Below are positions 33,483-44,112 of a stretch of DNA of 64,000 nt, piece after piece. This stretch comes from Brachypterus glaber (lineage: Eukaryota; Arthropoda; Insecta; Coleoptera; Kateretidae), in contig OY294044.1 of the NCBI GenBank assembly GCA_958510825.1, forward strand, positions 99,672,893 to 99,736,892, read 5' to 3'. A program made the translations under genes and the position numbers. The notes under the pieces are model-generated. The model worked only from the letters and a program-made list of their open reading frames with translations. It did no database searches and was not told the DNA's origin. Numbering within the stretch: the stretch's first letter is position 1; the number at the start of each line of letters is the position of its first letter.

Positions 33483-36400
33483 CTAAAAACAAGGTAAGTC
33501 AATACTTGAAGAAAAAGGTAAGGCAATTCAATCAAAAAAAAAAAAATAAAGCACTTTTCAAAGAATAGTTTATTCTATAACTAGTATGGAATAAACCATA
33601 GAAAAAATGTTATCTTAAGATTTCTTCTATGGTTTATTTAAATCAACTCCAATATGAGTAAGGATCAAGAATTTCTTAATTTTACTATGGAATAGACAAT
33701 ATATAAGTTTGTCATACGAGCTGGCAGGCGAGTATGACAAACTCACGAGCGCGAAAGGAATACAGGGGCGTAACCAGGTATACAGTTCTCTTTACTTTTA
33801 TAGACATGTGCTCATTCTAACACTTAATACTGAATAGTCATACCGTATCTAGAGCTAAAAAGGATTAATTTTATGTTTGTTCTTTTGTTTTTGGTCGTTT
33901 GTTTTTGCTTTTTGGACTTTTTTCCGCTAAAAAACAAACCAGAACAAAAAGAGACTAAATACACAGAAACAAAGTAAGTCTAGATGTAATGACTCTGAGT
34001 TAGACAACGTTTTGGTAGTACGGGAATTTGACCTACGGTAGACAGATCAGACGATTTGTGGCATCATTAATAAAGATATAAAAATGATTTTTTTACCAGT
34101 TACTATAAACTTAATTAGCTTCAATTAACTCCAAACAAAAGTTCTCTGCTCTGTTTTGTTTTTGAGCTAGAGCTCCACACAAGCATTTTTTCGCACATAA
34201 CAACATTTTTAAATGCCAAAATTTAAAAGAATTACATTTTTCTTTAACATATAATACTTTTTTTACTAAAAACATTATTTTTCAAGTAAATTCTTAAATA
34301 AAAAACGCTTAAAAATGGGATTTTTATTTTGGAATGACCCCGCTGTCGTAAAAAGTAGAATGCTTCGAAATTGAAATGAAAAGTATGTATGTCGTTCATG
34401 ATGACACTAAATGTCAAATGTAATATTCAGATGTATCATAAACCCCGCGCATTATCTATCTGAGTTGATGGTCATTTGTTTCTTGTTATTTGGTTGGCAG
34501 AATATATTTAGTTCCTTATGTAAGGTTTTCATCTTGTTTAAAATTTATTGTCAATCAAGACATTATTTTGACATTTATAAAAAAATCCAAATAATTTACT
34601 TTAGCAAGAAGAAATAACAAGAAAAGTGCATAAAAAGAAAACTAAAGCATCAATCTATAAACATTTTGTTTAAATGAAGTAATATAATGCAGTGCTCTAT
34701 AAGTTTTTGAAATAAACACTATAACAGAGAATTTTTTGGTTAAAATAATACTGGTCCGTAATTTTATTAAGGTATAGTTAAATTTAAGTTTATAATAGCA
34801 CTTTATGAATAAAAACTTGCTTCTATTATAATTTTGAACAAAGTTTTACTTTTTAAACAGATTTTGTTATTATTTGTAAGACGTAAAATGACAGTCAATT
34901 TAACCTAAATGTTAAAAATTATCAAAAGCACAATGGGCTACAAAAATATTACTAAAAGTCATTTTTAAACCACTAATAATAGCTTCCTTGATCGAATTTG
35001 TTACTCAGATAGATAATGCGCCGAGTATACATTATGTAACATAATACAATTAAAAAGCAAGATTTTTATAAAATCTTATGAAGAACTTATAATAAACGTT
35101 AACTGGTTTCCTATTTTCAAAACAATTTTTAAATTATAAGAAAATATGGATAGTTTTGGATGTTTTCAAAGTTTGTGGTTGATTAAAATCGAGATTAAAA
35201 TAGTCTAAAAAATTAAGTTTAATTCAGCACAATGTGAATGTTATACTGAATTGTGTGGTTTTATTAAAATGCCACAGTCTAGCACCAAAATAAAACAAAG
35301 TAAACTTTTGACACACGACCTTTAGTCTTCGTTTCATGAATGAAAAGACTTACTCTTGGTGCTCTGTAATGAGCCTTTTCCACAATGGTTGGATGGACAA
35401 AATGTTCGTGTTGTTGGTCGATATATTCCACCCATTTGCCTTCTGAAGTTCCAGAAAGGGCTACAAAGTCCCACATTTGTAGATGCTGAACCATTTCACA
35501 TAAACCAATGCCACCGGCATGGGGGCAAACTTTCACTGAAAAAAAGAAATTGTAAAATTTAACTGAATTGCTCCGCCAATAATGTTCACCTAAAAAATTG
35601 AAAAAATTTCTATTCCAACACTATATTTCTATTTTAAAACTATATTTCCAAAACCATATGTAACGCAAAATTTTGCAATTTTGACCCTCCTCCTCCAATA
35701 GAACGCTTCGTAACGCTGAGACTTACCCTTCCCCTCTATTAATACGTAACTCTAGCAGCCAAGACCCCCTATTTTTTTTTACACTTACAAACCGTTTTTG
35801 TTTCAAAGTGCGTTACGTATTTTAAGTAGGGCCCCTGAATGGATTTAGATCATTCATGGATTGAGTTAAAGAATATTTATTTACTATTCTGCGAATAACT
35901 ATTCGTGGAATCCTAGAATATGCATATTCTAGGATTCCATATATGTTTCCATATATGTTTTGAAACAAATATGTACATTGTTTTTATTTTTTTATTTTTA
36001 TTCTGTACTTTTTCGTTAGTAATATACTGAATTTTTCGTAAAAGTTACACTCATAAATGATAGGTAGTTACAGCTACAGTATTGTTTTACTGGCAGCAGT
36101 ATTTTTTGTTGTATTAAAAATTTTTTGTTAGCTTTCTGATTAGTTGACTTACCTCCTAATTTCTGAGCCATCAAATACACACTCAAAATCTCATTGACTC
36201 CTCCAATTCTAGCAGAATCAATTTGGCAATATTGTAGTGCGTCGGTTTGCAAAAATTGTTTAAACAACACTCGGTTGCAACACATTTCCCCGGACGCTAC
36301 CCCGATGCCCAATGGCTTGAGCGCTTTGGAAATCTGGGCGTGGCCAATGACGTCATCTGGTGAGGTTGGTTCCTCGATCCAAATCGGCTTGAATTGGGCC

Positions 36401-39400
36401 AACTGTTGCATCCAGTCGATTGCTTCTTGGACCTCCCAAACCTGATTAGCATCTACCATCTTCAAAAAATTTAAAAGAGAATATATCATTTTGTCATTTT
36501 ACTTTATTTGGTTTTTTTAAAAGGACAGACTGACATTTTTTTGAAAAGTTTTGAATGGAAATTAGGAGGGAGGAGTGAGACTATAGCTCACTAGTTTATT
36601 ACAAACTAGTTTATAACAGAATCGGGTCAGGAAGAGATGAGAACCATGATTATAATTACCTATATTTCCACGATCAGTGGGATAGCCTGCCTTCTCAATA
36701 TTTGGCAAAATTTAAAACATTTTAAGAAATTGCCTCTTGAAATTATCCAGAATTTTCAGCAAATTTAGTTATTTAGGTTTACAGTTGGCAGATTTTAGAG
36801 ATGACAGCAAATTTTCAGTGATGATTTTTTTTAATTATCCAGTTAATGGAGGAAGAATTTTTTTTTGGCAGTCGGTAACTTTTAGACGAGTGTGCCACTT
36901 GGAAAAATTTGTTCTCTTGTCATCCCCCCCCCCTCCTCTCCCAAGTTCTTTTTTGTTCGTCCCGTTCCTGTCCAGGCTACGTATCATAAACTGATCAAGG
37001 TACCTAATTGATGTCTTCAAGAAATGTTTTATATGTGAAATGTACTGAGTAATTTTAAAATTATTATTTTGTGTAATTTATGACAATACGCATAAAGGTC
37101 TATTAAGATAACGGCTCTGCATATGCCCAATTTTTTTTTAACTACAGTATAGTCGTATTAATGGTGCAGGTCGCTTGTAAAACAACTTTACGCTACGATA
37201 TTTCGAGAACGCTTTGACACAGATACTTACATTTTGGACCAACGCTTTTGAACGTGGCAAAAAACTATTGATCAAAATTTCAAGTCTCTATGTCAAAGCG
37301 TTCTTGAAATATCGTAGTGTACAGTTATTTTGCAAGCGACCAGCACCATTAATACGACTTTATATATAAACTTTAAGGTTCTTTAATATGGTTGCAGCAA
37401 AACTCACCTCTTACTAATTATGCTTACCAAAGTAGAATCCCAGCCAATAATTTTTCTGAAAAGTTCCAATCTTTTAATGTCTTCATATAGATTTTTGCCT
37501 ACCTTCAATTTAAACGCTTTAAATCCCAGATCTAAGTATTTTTTGGCTAATTCTCTGATTTTATCATCGCTATAGCCCAACCAACCTAAAAGTAAAAAAA
37601 AATTATAATGGAAATCAAGTGGAACAAAAAACTCGATTTGCCGAAGACTTTCATATCTTTTTAACATTAAAAACATTATATTTTCTTCATATAGGATTCA
37701 AAACATTAACCTATAGCCGCAAATGCTTCTCTGTAGGCTTTAAGTTTTTTGAAAAAAATTACTTATCCTTACTACTTTCGGGTATAGGAAAGTGATTTAG
37801 CTTGTAAAACCCCGAAAACTATAATAGTTGATGATGAATATTAGTAACAGTCGAAACAATGGATAGTAAAAATAGGAACAAACCCCGAAAATAAAAAGTG
37901 GTTAAATGAGTATTATTTTTAAGGTCGAAGTTCTGCGGGACGTGTATTTTATTGGTATTATTGTATACATAAGGGCATATACACAGGCTTGCATAACAAC
38001 ATAGTACATAACAATGCGATGTCGTGATTGGCTTGATATCAAGGCACATTGTGCCGCCGTGTATCTTGTAAGCCAATCACGGCATCGCATTCTTATGTTT
38101 TATGTTCTTATGCAAGCTTTTGGATAGGCCTTAAGTTAAAAAAATTAAAACACTACTTTAATAAAATAATGCCGGCAGCTTAAAGGTTAAAGTCAGATGC
38201 ACAGTGTGGTCGGTCTATACCATTTAAAAGTTAACCATGTTTAAAGGTATAATTTAACTCCGAAATCATTCGCGCATGAAACAGACTTTTCAGTTTGAAT
38301 TCGTGGGTTAGAGTTATGCGAACTTAGCTTTTAGGTTTTCTTTCAGAACGTAATGACTCTACCTACCTGCTTGAGTTGTGTAACAAGGGTATCCTTTTTC
38401 CAACAGAATATTCATTCTTTCTTCGCGACCGACGCGCCCCTTTTTCAGCAAGTCGATAGCTTCTTGCTTCGTAATGACATTCGATAAATATCGGAAATCG
38501 ATACAGTTGACCAATTGTTCCGGTTCCAAATCGGACAAAAGTTGCCACAGAGGCTTTTTCAACATTTTCGCCCACAGATCCCATAGTGCGTTTATTATGG
38601 CAGCCGTTGCCAAATGTGTTACTCCTTTTTCGGGGCCAATCTGTAAAAAATACGTTAATTAACGTGTTTTGACGTACTTAAGTACGTCAAATTGTATGTA
38701 ACTATTGAAAAAAAAAAAGGAATAAATTGTATTTTTGAAGTGAAAACTTCCTTAGGCGCGTTTGAGCGATTTTTGGTAGGGGAAAATCTTATGCCAAAAA
38801 CGCCTTGGCGAGGTCAGGTGAGGTCAAGTAAGGTAAAGTGATGTAAAGTAATATATAAAAATGTATATAATTGTTGCTCGGAGTGCCGATAGATGTGAAA
38901 ACCAGACGAATGTTAATAATTTTAATTTACAAATTATCAAATTTTAATTTTTGTTGCTACAATTTGAAAATTCAAAAAATAAAACACTGTTATTTCATAG
39001 TTTTAAGTTTTAACTTCTTTCGGCAGTCACCATGACTGCCTGCCTATGACTTTTTTTTAAATATCTTTTTCATGATTTTTTGAATTTATTTTTTAATAAA
39101 CTACATGCAGACAAAACATATTCTAATGTGAAGTATTTGTGATATTTGTGTTAGATACTTGTTACAAATATAAAAATAATATTAATATTCAATTTTAATT
39201 TAAAATTTAATAATTTGTTGTTTGTAATTGTTTTCAAGAAATTAGTATTAGTACTATTTTTCATTATTTTTAGTATTTTAAATACTCATTATAAATATCT
39301 ACTTGCCATCTTTTATTTAAGTTTATTTTAAGTTTCTTTAAAACCCGTTACAATAAATTATTTAAACCAAGCACAATTACTTGATTCAAGTTATAACCTC

Positions 39401-42400
39401 TTGGTCTAAGAAAATATGTATTTAACTTCAATGAAGCAAAGCATTTGATCAATATACAAACTTTTGAGCCACTTGTGTTTTGCAATAATTTTTAATGTGT
39501 ATAGAAGGGAGAGTAACTATTGTTTTGTTGCAGCTGATCATACTAGTATGATTAGCTGCCAGTAAACAATACTCTCCCTTCTAGATGTAGTACTAACCCA
39601 TCTAAGTTGGCTTTCACTGGTTAGTGTCCTCCAAAAAGCCCCAAAATCTTTGTAAATATCTGAAACAACCAGGCCTACTACGTATCTTGACAGAGATTTG
39701 ACAGCTTGCACGACGATTTCGGTGCCTCTTCCCAGAGTAAATGTCAAACCATGGCCTTCCAAACCTGTTCCTATTTTAATCGTTACGTAGGCACAGGAAT
39801 AGTCGGGATCTGTGTGCTAAAATTACAAAAAATATTTTAAATTTTAAGACGTCATTGATATCCGGTTTTTTATATCCGGAAAATGCCAGTATTTTCCCAT
39901 AAATTATAAAATCAACTTGACTTAGAAAGTGACTAATCTCCTTTAAGTTTTTAAATAAAATACACAAAAAATATTTTAAATTTTAAGACGTCATTGATAT
40001 CCGGTTTTTTATATCCGGAAAATGCCAGTATTTTTCCATAAATTATAAAATCAACTTGATTTAGAAAGTGACTAATCTCCTTTAAGTTTTTAAATAAAAT
40101 ACACAAACTAAAATGGGTGTCAATAACTTCAAATGGCTGCCGAGCTGCTAAAAAACAGACCGGAAAATGCATAAAGAAGAAAATAGAAAAGCCGAAACGC
40201 GGGCAAAGCAAATACTAGGTATTTTTAAATTTAAATGGACTGTATAGTACCATTTTCCGCCATTTTCATAATAAAAATCTATAGATTTTTTAAATTTTAG
40301 ATTCCTGATGACAACGGTCAATATTGCCGAAACATACTTTTATAGCATATATTACTCGCGGGTTCATGAAAAATCTTTTGTCGACTCCATGGTTAAAATC
40401 GGATCAATACTTTTGGCGGTGGAGGGGAACAAACATACAAGCATACATACCTACTACAAACACGTTAAAAACATAACCTTCCCTTTGCGTTGTTTTAGTC
40501 GGGTAAAATAATGTTTTTGTAGAAAATTAAAAAATAAAATGAATGTTCAACAATTTTTTTCCTGCAATTAATAAGCGAGTTACCGCCAAAAATAATAGTC
40601 CCCCTCTCTTTTTATTAAAGTAATCTTTTGGGTGACACACATCTTTACGCACACACATCTCTACTCACGCACATCTCTACTTACACTTATCTCTACTCAC
40701 ACGCATCTCTACTCACACACCTCTACTCGAACACAACTCTACTCATACACATCTCTACTCACGCATATCTCTACTCACACACAAATCATTGTCATTAACG
40801 TCGATTGACTTTGACATTTATTTGATAAAAACTCCATGGCGGAACAAAGCACTAATCTAAATTAATTTAATATTTTTTTCTCTAATTCAGCTCATAAGTT
40901 TGTTTATTGCAAACAATATTTATTACGAGGATTATAACTGTTAATAGTAACAGGGGAATTAAATAAAATTTTCTTGAAATAAATAAACTAATAAGCTGAT
41001 TTACGGAAATAATATTAAATTATTTTAGATTGGTGCGTTACTTCGCCATCCTAGTTCTAATTAAAAAAAATGTCCTCAGTTGCTTTTCACCCGTGAAACG
41101 AGAAATATGTACTTTTGGCAAGAATTAGGTAATCCGTTAATCGCGTTTAATTTTTAGCATCAAGTTTTTTAGTATAGTTATTTATTTATTTGCTATCTTA
41201 GATATGCCTTGGATTCGATTTTATATATTTTATAGTGATTGTGCAGTAAAATTACGAACATGCGATTATATTGGAGTAAGAAGGCAATTCTATGTTTTTT
41301 AATCATTTATAATGCTGATAAATTTTGATTTGGAAGCAACTAACAGTGAAGAAGTTTTTATACGTACAGGATTTTTTTATATACAAGCGCAAGCGCAAAT
41401 ATAATTACAAATTAGAAAAAACAGCCTTGTCAATAGCTAACACAACCAACAGCAAACACGAAAAGGGAAGAAGGAAAAGGTCTTACAGAAGACTGGAAAT
41501 TTTCTATAATCAAAACAGGAGTGGGCATGGTGCCAAGCCAGACAAGAACCACTCTTGGTGAATTGAGTAACTAAGAGGGATCTGACTAATTATCTCACTG
41601 AGAAAAGGCCTGACTCACGCAGCGTGAGTAGATATATGTGTGAGTAGAGATGTGTGTGAGTAGAGATGTGCGTGAGTAAATATGTGATGAGTAGATATGT
41701 GCGTCATCCAGTCTTTTCTAAAAATCTGGACTTTCATTACTTTTCTATTTCTATATTTTTTTGAAAATTTGCGCCCCCTATACTGCCGTCTTTAACTAGA
41801 AAGCAGTAAGTCCATTTGTCGCATAGCAGTTGACACATACACTCTGATGTATAGCGGCAATATAACTTTTATAACTGAAGTGTTCGGGGGAACAAGGTAC
41901 ATAAGCCACATCGGGCATATTTCGAGATAATCAACTTTAAAAGTTTTGGTGAAATCCTGAAATCAGGTATTAGTTTTTTGACGGGCGATTTTATAACATA
42001 ATGTTATAAAGGGCAATTATATATCATACTTTAGCAATACAAAATAGAAAATTTTTAATTTATTTATTTTATAATTGTTTTTTTTTGGGAATAGGCAGAA
42101 TAAAAACTATTTGTATATATTTTTTTATTCTATTTAAAACGTTTCGGCACCTGGTTTTGGGCCATCATCAGTTAACTAAAAATAAACAATACAATTATAA
42201 AAGTAAATAATAAGCAAAAACATTTAGGTAATAAATTAAAAATAATGTAAAAATTATATAAATATTATGTGTAAATCTAAATAAGATTTAGTTACTTACA
42301 AAATAGAATTAAGAAACAAATGGTAATTATGAATTGTATAAATATTAAAACATAGAAATAAAATATTCTTGTAAAATTACTGACACTGACATAAAATTGA

Positions 42401-43688
42401 CAAATTAACATTTTTTTACCTTTTTAGGTGAGCAAAATTGACAATATTCATTAGGTGCTACGATGTCACCAAAACAAAGAAAAACGCAACACAAAAGGCA
42501 CATAAGACAAAAAAAACTCATTCAAATGGACCGGCGCCACTACCTTCTTTTAAAATTCGCGCATCAAAACAACTAAATGAAATTTCATAGCACAACATAC
42601 CTCCAGGGTATACATTCCCCTCAATCGGTTTCATCGCAGAACCCAACGAACATTGTCATTTATGTAAATTTAATTTTCTTTTTCTATTGTGATAGTAAGT
42701 TGAGATATATTTGAATTAAATATTCTGTATCAGTATTATTATTCATGGAATTGTTTTCTTTTTTTATAAAAACCATTTCCGCAATTTCTCTTTTTACTTT
42801 ATCCTTTTCCCTATATAAAATTTTTGTTTCATTAAAGTTAAGTGTATGTCCTAATGTTAAACTGTGTTTTGCTAATGCTGTACTTCCTATCTTGTAGGTT
42901 GTAATGGAACTTTTGTGGCTTAAAATTCTAGTTGATTATTTTGAACTTGTAATACGATTGATTAAAAAGATTGGGCAAAGAATTTTATTAAACAGATAAA
43001 TTTTATTAGAAAAAAAAACTATTTAATATTAGCAAAGCTGTAAAAAAAAGTGGCTTATGTCCTTGTTCCCCCGAGCGCTTCAACTTTCGAAGAACCCTAT
43101 TTTTCCTGAAAATTTCATATCGATCGCATATTCCGTTCTTGAGTTATCGTAGGCATAAAAATGGGACACCGGAACGGATAGACAGACAGATTTTTGGAAA
43201 GTTTTTCAGAATTTTAGGGTAATTTTTTGACGATTTTGAAAATTTGAAAAACACCGTATTTCCTTCAAACACCCGTTAAATTTTCGTGCTTTGGACAAAA
43301 TATGTTTCAAGGGCACAATAATTTTAATTCTTTATTGCATATTGTGCAAGTGCAACAGACTTTACTGTTAGCTATAAATACTTGATAGAATGATTACATA
43401 AAACAGTTATTTTTATATACAGAACGTAAAAGTCTTTTTGATTCGCTCGTCCAAGTGCCAAAAACTCCTTTTACTCCCAAGGTACATACAAAACGTTTTG
43501 TCAGCTGAGCTGTCATAAAACAATTCGTTGCCATAAAATTTCAATTCCTGCCTGTGTAAAGTGTAACTTAACGCTGGTTTTAATATATTTTTTACCATTG
43601 CATCGGACCCATCAGAGTGTATGGACGTGGGAAACCTTAAATCCTTTACATCTAACTGTACTATTTTTAAATTTTCCGCTGTATTCAT
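33369..43688 (-). CDS. ENOSF1: ENOSF1, L-fuconate dehydratase-type enolase superfamily enzyme, 7 exons
   Basis: Joined exons give 448 codons (human ENOSF1: 443). The family dehydrates L-fuconate to 2-keto-3-deoxy-L-fuconate in sugar-acid breakdown using Mg2+; the vertebrate protein is mitochondrial. All expected residues are present: KxK bases K221/K223 (FKLKVG), metal ligands D251 (VDANQ), E277 (IEEP) and E306 (SGE), and the Asp-His pair D329 (QIDSARIGG) and H356 (VCPHAGGIG). The N-terminal capping domain covers residues 1-190 and the barrel 195-430. The start at MNTAEN aligns with the human start; no clear mitochondrial targeting peptide is seen. All junctions are GT-AG with matching phase. 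The gene converges on WDHD1. Introns hold palindromic MITEs, a foldback and a decayed Penelope-like element; intron 1 is 3.8 kb. Confidence 0.95.
33583..33645. repeat. Short palindrome in ENOSF1 intron 6
   Basis: GGAATAAACCATAGAA faces TTCTATGGTTTATT with about 25 bp between. Likely a small MITE remnant. Confidence 0.45.
33650..35353. other. Rest of ENOSF1 intron 6
   Basis: AT-rich sequence with no bounded repeat or gene recognised. A 68-codon frame at 34411-34617 has no features of a real protein. Confidence 0.4.
35354..35535 (-). CDS. ENOSF1: ENOSF1 exon 6 (codons 351-411)
   Basis: Acceptor TTTCAG on the - strand. It encodes VKVCPHAGGIGLCEMVQHLQ with catalytic H356, then EYIDQQHEHFVHPTIVEKAH. 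Donor GTAAGT, phase 0. Reading through the donor would add an unrelated tail. Confidence 0.94.
35655..35838. repeat. MITE family D, diverged copy (ENOSF1 intron 5)
   Basis: ATGTAACGCAAAATTTTGCA on the left and GTGCGTTACGTATTTTAAGT on the right, with AACGCTTCGTAACGCTGAGA inside. This is the G/C-rich motif set of the element at 5709-5973. Confidence 0.5.
36153..36459 (-). CDS. ENOSF1: ENOSF1 exon 5 (codons 249-351)
   Basis: Acceptor TTTTTTGAAG. It encodes MVDANQVWEVQEAIDW, FKPIWIEEPTSPDDVIGHAQ, ISKALKPLGIGVASGEMCCN and QIDSARIGGVNEILSVYLMA. It carries ligands D251, E277, E306 and the dyad D329. Donor GTAAGT. Confidence 0.95.
36460..37142. other. ENOSF1 intron 4, first part
   Basis: No gene or bounded element seen apart from a C-rich tract near 36925. 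Confidence 0.4.
37143..37368. repeat. Palindromic MITE in ENOSF1 intron 4
   Basis: AGTCGTATTAATGGTGCAGG, CTACGATATTTCGAGAACGC and TTTGACA on the left are mirrored by GTCAAAGCGTTCTTGAAATA, TCGTAGTG and CACCATTAATACGACT on the right. Confidence 0.75.
37428..37585 (-). CDS. ENOSF1: ENOSF1 exon 4 (codons 196-248)
   Basis: Acceptor ACTTTTAG. It encodes WLGYSDDKIRELAKKYLDLG and FKAFKLKVGKNLYEDIKRL with the KxK base motif, then IIGWDSTL. Donor GTAAGC, phase 0. Confidence 0.95.
37986..38118. repeat. Palindromic MITE in ENOSF1 intron 3
   Basis: AGGCTTGCATAACAACATA and AACAATGCGATGTCGTGATT, GGCTTG face CAAGCCAATCACGGCATCGC and ATGTTCTTATGCAAGCTT. Confidence 0.75.
38367..38640 (-). CDS. ENOSF1: ENOSF1 exon 3 (codons 105-196)
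   Basis: Acceptor TTTTTTACAG. It encodes IGPEKGVTHLATAAIINALW, DLWAKMLKKPLWQLLSDLEP, LVNCIDFRYLSNVITKQEAI and GYPCYTTQA; compare the human KGVVHLATAAVLNAVWDLWA. Donor GTAGGT, phase 1. Confidence 0.95.
38652..38690. repeat. Two adjacent perfect palindromes beside the exon 3 acceptor
   Basis: ACGTTAATTAACGT (38652-38665) and a 22-bp perfect palindrome at 38669-38690 centred on TACTTAAGTA lie 12-50 bp from the ENOSF1 exon 3 boundary, in intron 2. Confidence 0.7.
38700..39500. other. Rest of ENOSF1 intron 2
   Basis: Around 38813-38860 a short run of GGTCAGGTGAGGTCAAGTAA-type repeats is visible. Otherwise nothing is recognised. Confidence 0.4.
39503..39582. repeat. 80-bp near-perfect hairpin next to the exon 2 donor
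   Basis: AGAAGGGAGAGTA, TATTGTTT and GCAGCTGATCATACTA are answered by TAGTATGATTAGCTGC, AAACAATACTCTCCCTTCT. The base of the hairpin is about 14 nt from the donor of ENOSF1 exon 2, so the pre-mRNA could fold right beside the splice site. Confidence 0.75.
39598..39816 (-). CDS. ENOSF1: ENOSF1 exon 2 (codons 32-104)
   Basis: Acceptor TTTTAG. It encodes HTDPDYSCAYVTIKIGTG, LEGHGLTFTLGRGTEIVVQA and AFWRTLTSESQLRW. The human protein has HTDPDYSAAYVVI and GITFTLGKGTEVVV at the same place. Donor GTTAGT, phase 0. Confidence 0.95.
39825..40102. repeat. Recent 139-bp tandem duplication
   Basis: Two head-to-tail copies (about 39825-39963 and 39964-40102) differ at only about two or three positions. 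Each contains GACGTCATTGATATCCGG and TATATCCGGAAAATGCCAGT. It lies in ENOSF1 intron 1, beginning 9 bp from exon 2. Confidence 0.9.
40628..41712. mobile_element. Foldback element with minisatellite arms (ENOSF1 intron 1)
   Basis: The left arm 40636-40790 is about ten units of a roughly 15-bp repeat (CTCACACACATCTCTA). The right arm 41612-41705 is about six units of its complement (GAGTAGAGATGTGTGT). The outermost bases TCTTTTGGGTGACACACATC and GATATGTGCGTCATCCAGTC are also inverted. This is the architecture of foldback (FB) elements. A 78-codon frame at 41325-41561 shows no transposase motif. Confidence 0.75.
42139..42171 (-). ncRNA. Hammerhead-ribozyme-like core of the decayed Penelope-like element
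   Basis: The sense strand reads CTGATGA, a stem region TGGCCCAAAACCAGGTGCC, then GAAACG. The core CUGANGA...GAAA is intact; stem II is short (GGC/GCC, or 5 bp with a bulge). Flanking stems were not verified. Confidence 0.45.
42684..42905 (-). pseudogene. Penelope-like GIY-YIG C-terminal remnant
   Basis: The - strand frame reads STALAKHSLTLGHTLNFNET, KILYREKDKVKREIAEMVFI and LIQIYLNLLS to a TAG. Compare AVAEHVHETGHKINLSETK and RKIRESIEI in the 27684 fragment: same order, different sequence. Truncated at the 5' side. Confidence 0.7.
43596..43688 (-). CDS. ENOSF1: ENOSF1 exon 1 (codons 1-31)
   Basis: ATG at 43688-43686. It encodes MNTAENLKIVQLDVKDLRFP then TSIHSDGSDAM; the human protein has LSVRDVRFPTS..G.GADAM here. 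The donor GTAAAA leads straight to HTDPDYS of exon 2. A longer frame starting upstream at 43763 is not supported by the family. Confidence 0.92.
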
Positions 43689-44112
43689 TTTTAGTTGCAA
43701 AACCACTGATATAAACACAACCTGAACAACAACTAAATTGAATTTTATTATTAAAATTATCACTTTATCATGTTGTTTAAATGTTTATTGATAAATAAAT
43801 CAAGGTTACAAAACAAACATCTAAAGTCACAAGATTTTGTTGTTAGATAGGTAATTAACAAATATAACAAGCCGTAAAGATATGACAAAATGTGGTGCTG
43901 CGTATTTCGTAGAACACTCTTAGTAGTAGTTCCTATAAAGGTTGGTCCGGAAATGAGCCCTAAGGGAGCTGCGGCCCTTCGAAGATGGACATATTGAATG
44001 GGGAACAAAAAAAGCACCAATAAAATTTTAATGCTGCAGGGCGATTCTTCATTTAAAACTAAGGAAAAAAGTATTCTTCATCAAAACACCTAAATTTAAT
44101 ATTAAAGTAGAT

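Larger units (their letters stand above)
42060..42960 (-). mobile_element. Decayed Penelope-like element (ENOSF1 intron 1)
   Basis: The 3' part on the - strand contains a hammerhead-like core and a remnant of the GIY-YIG nuclease C-terminus. It is a different lineage from the element at 26902 since the encoded text differs. The RT and most of the nuclease are missing or unrecognisable. The stretch 42180-42680 is AT-rich 3' region. Confidence 0.7.

Noticed and set aside
35279..35353. Read-through end of ENOSF1 exon 6 as the C-terminus
   Set aside because: GTAAGT interrupts the conserved text after YRAPR, and the true last exon (PGYSTE...) is found at 33369-33482 with the right phase.
41325..41561. 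78-codon basic ORF inside the minisatellite foldback
   Set aside because: Lys/Arg/Asn-rich text without DDE or other transposase residues; expected by chance in this composition.
41612..41705. CRISPR-like array (regular short repeats, also 40636-40790)
   Set aside because: Units are contiguous 15-bp minisatellite copies without spacers, in a eukaryotic intron, and the two arrays are inverted arms of one element.
43597..43763. Extension of ENOSF1 exon 1 to the upstream ATG at 43763 and through its donor to 43413
   Set aside because: The family starts just before the (V/K)D(V/L)RFPTS motif and the donor after SDAM joins perfectly to HTDPDYS; the extra sequence has no counterpart.
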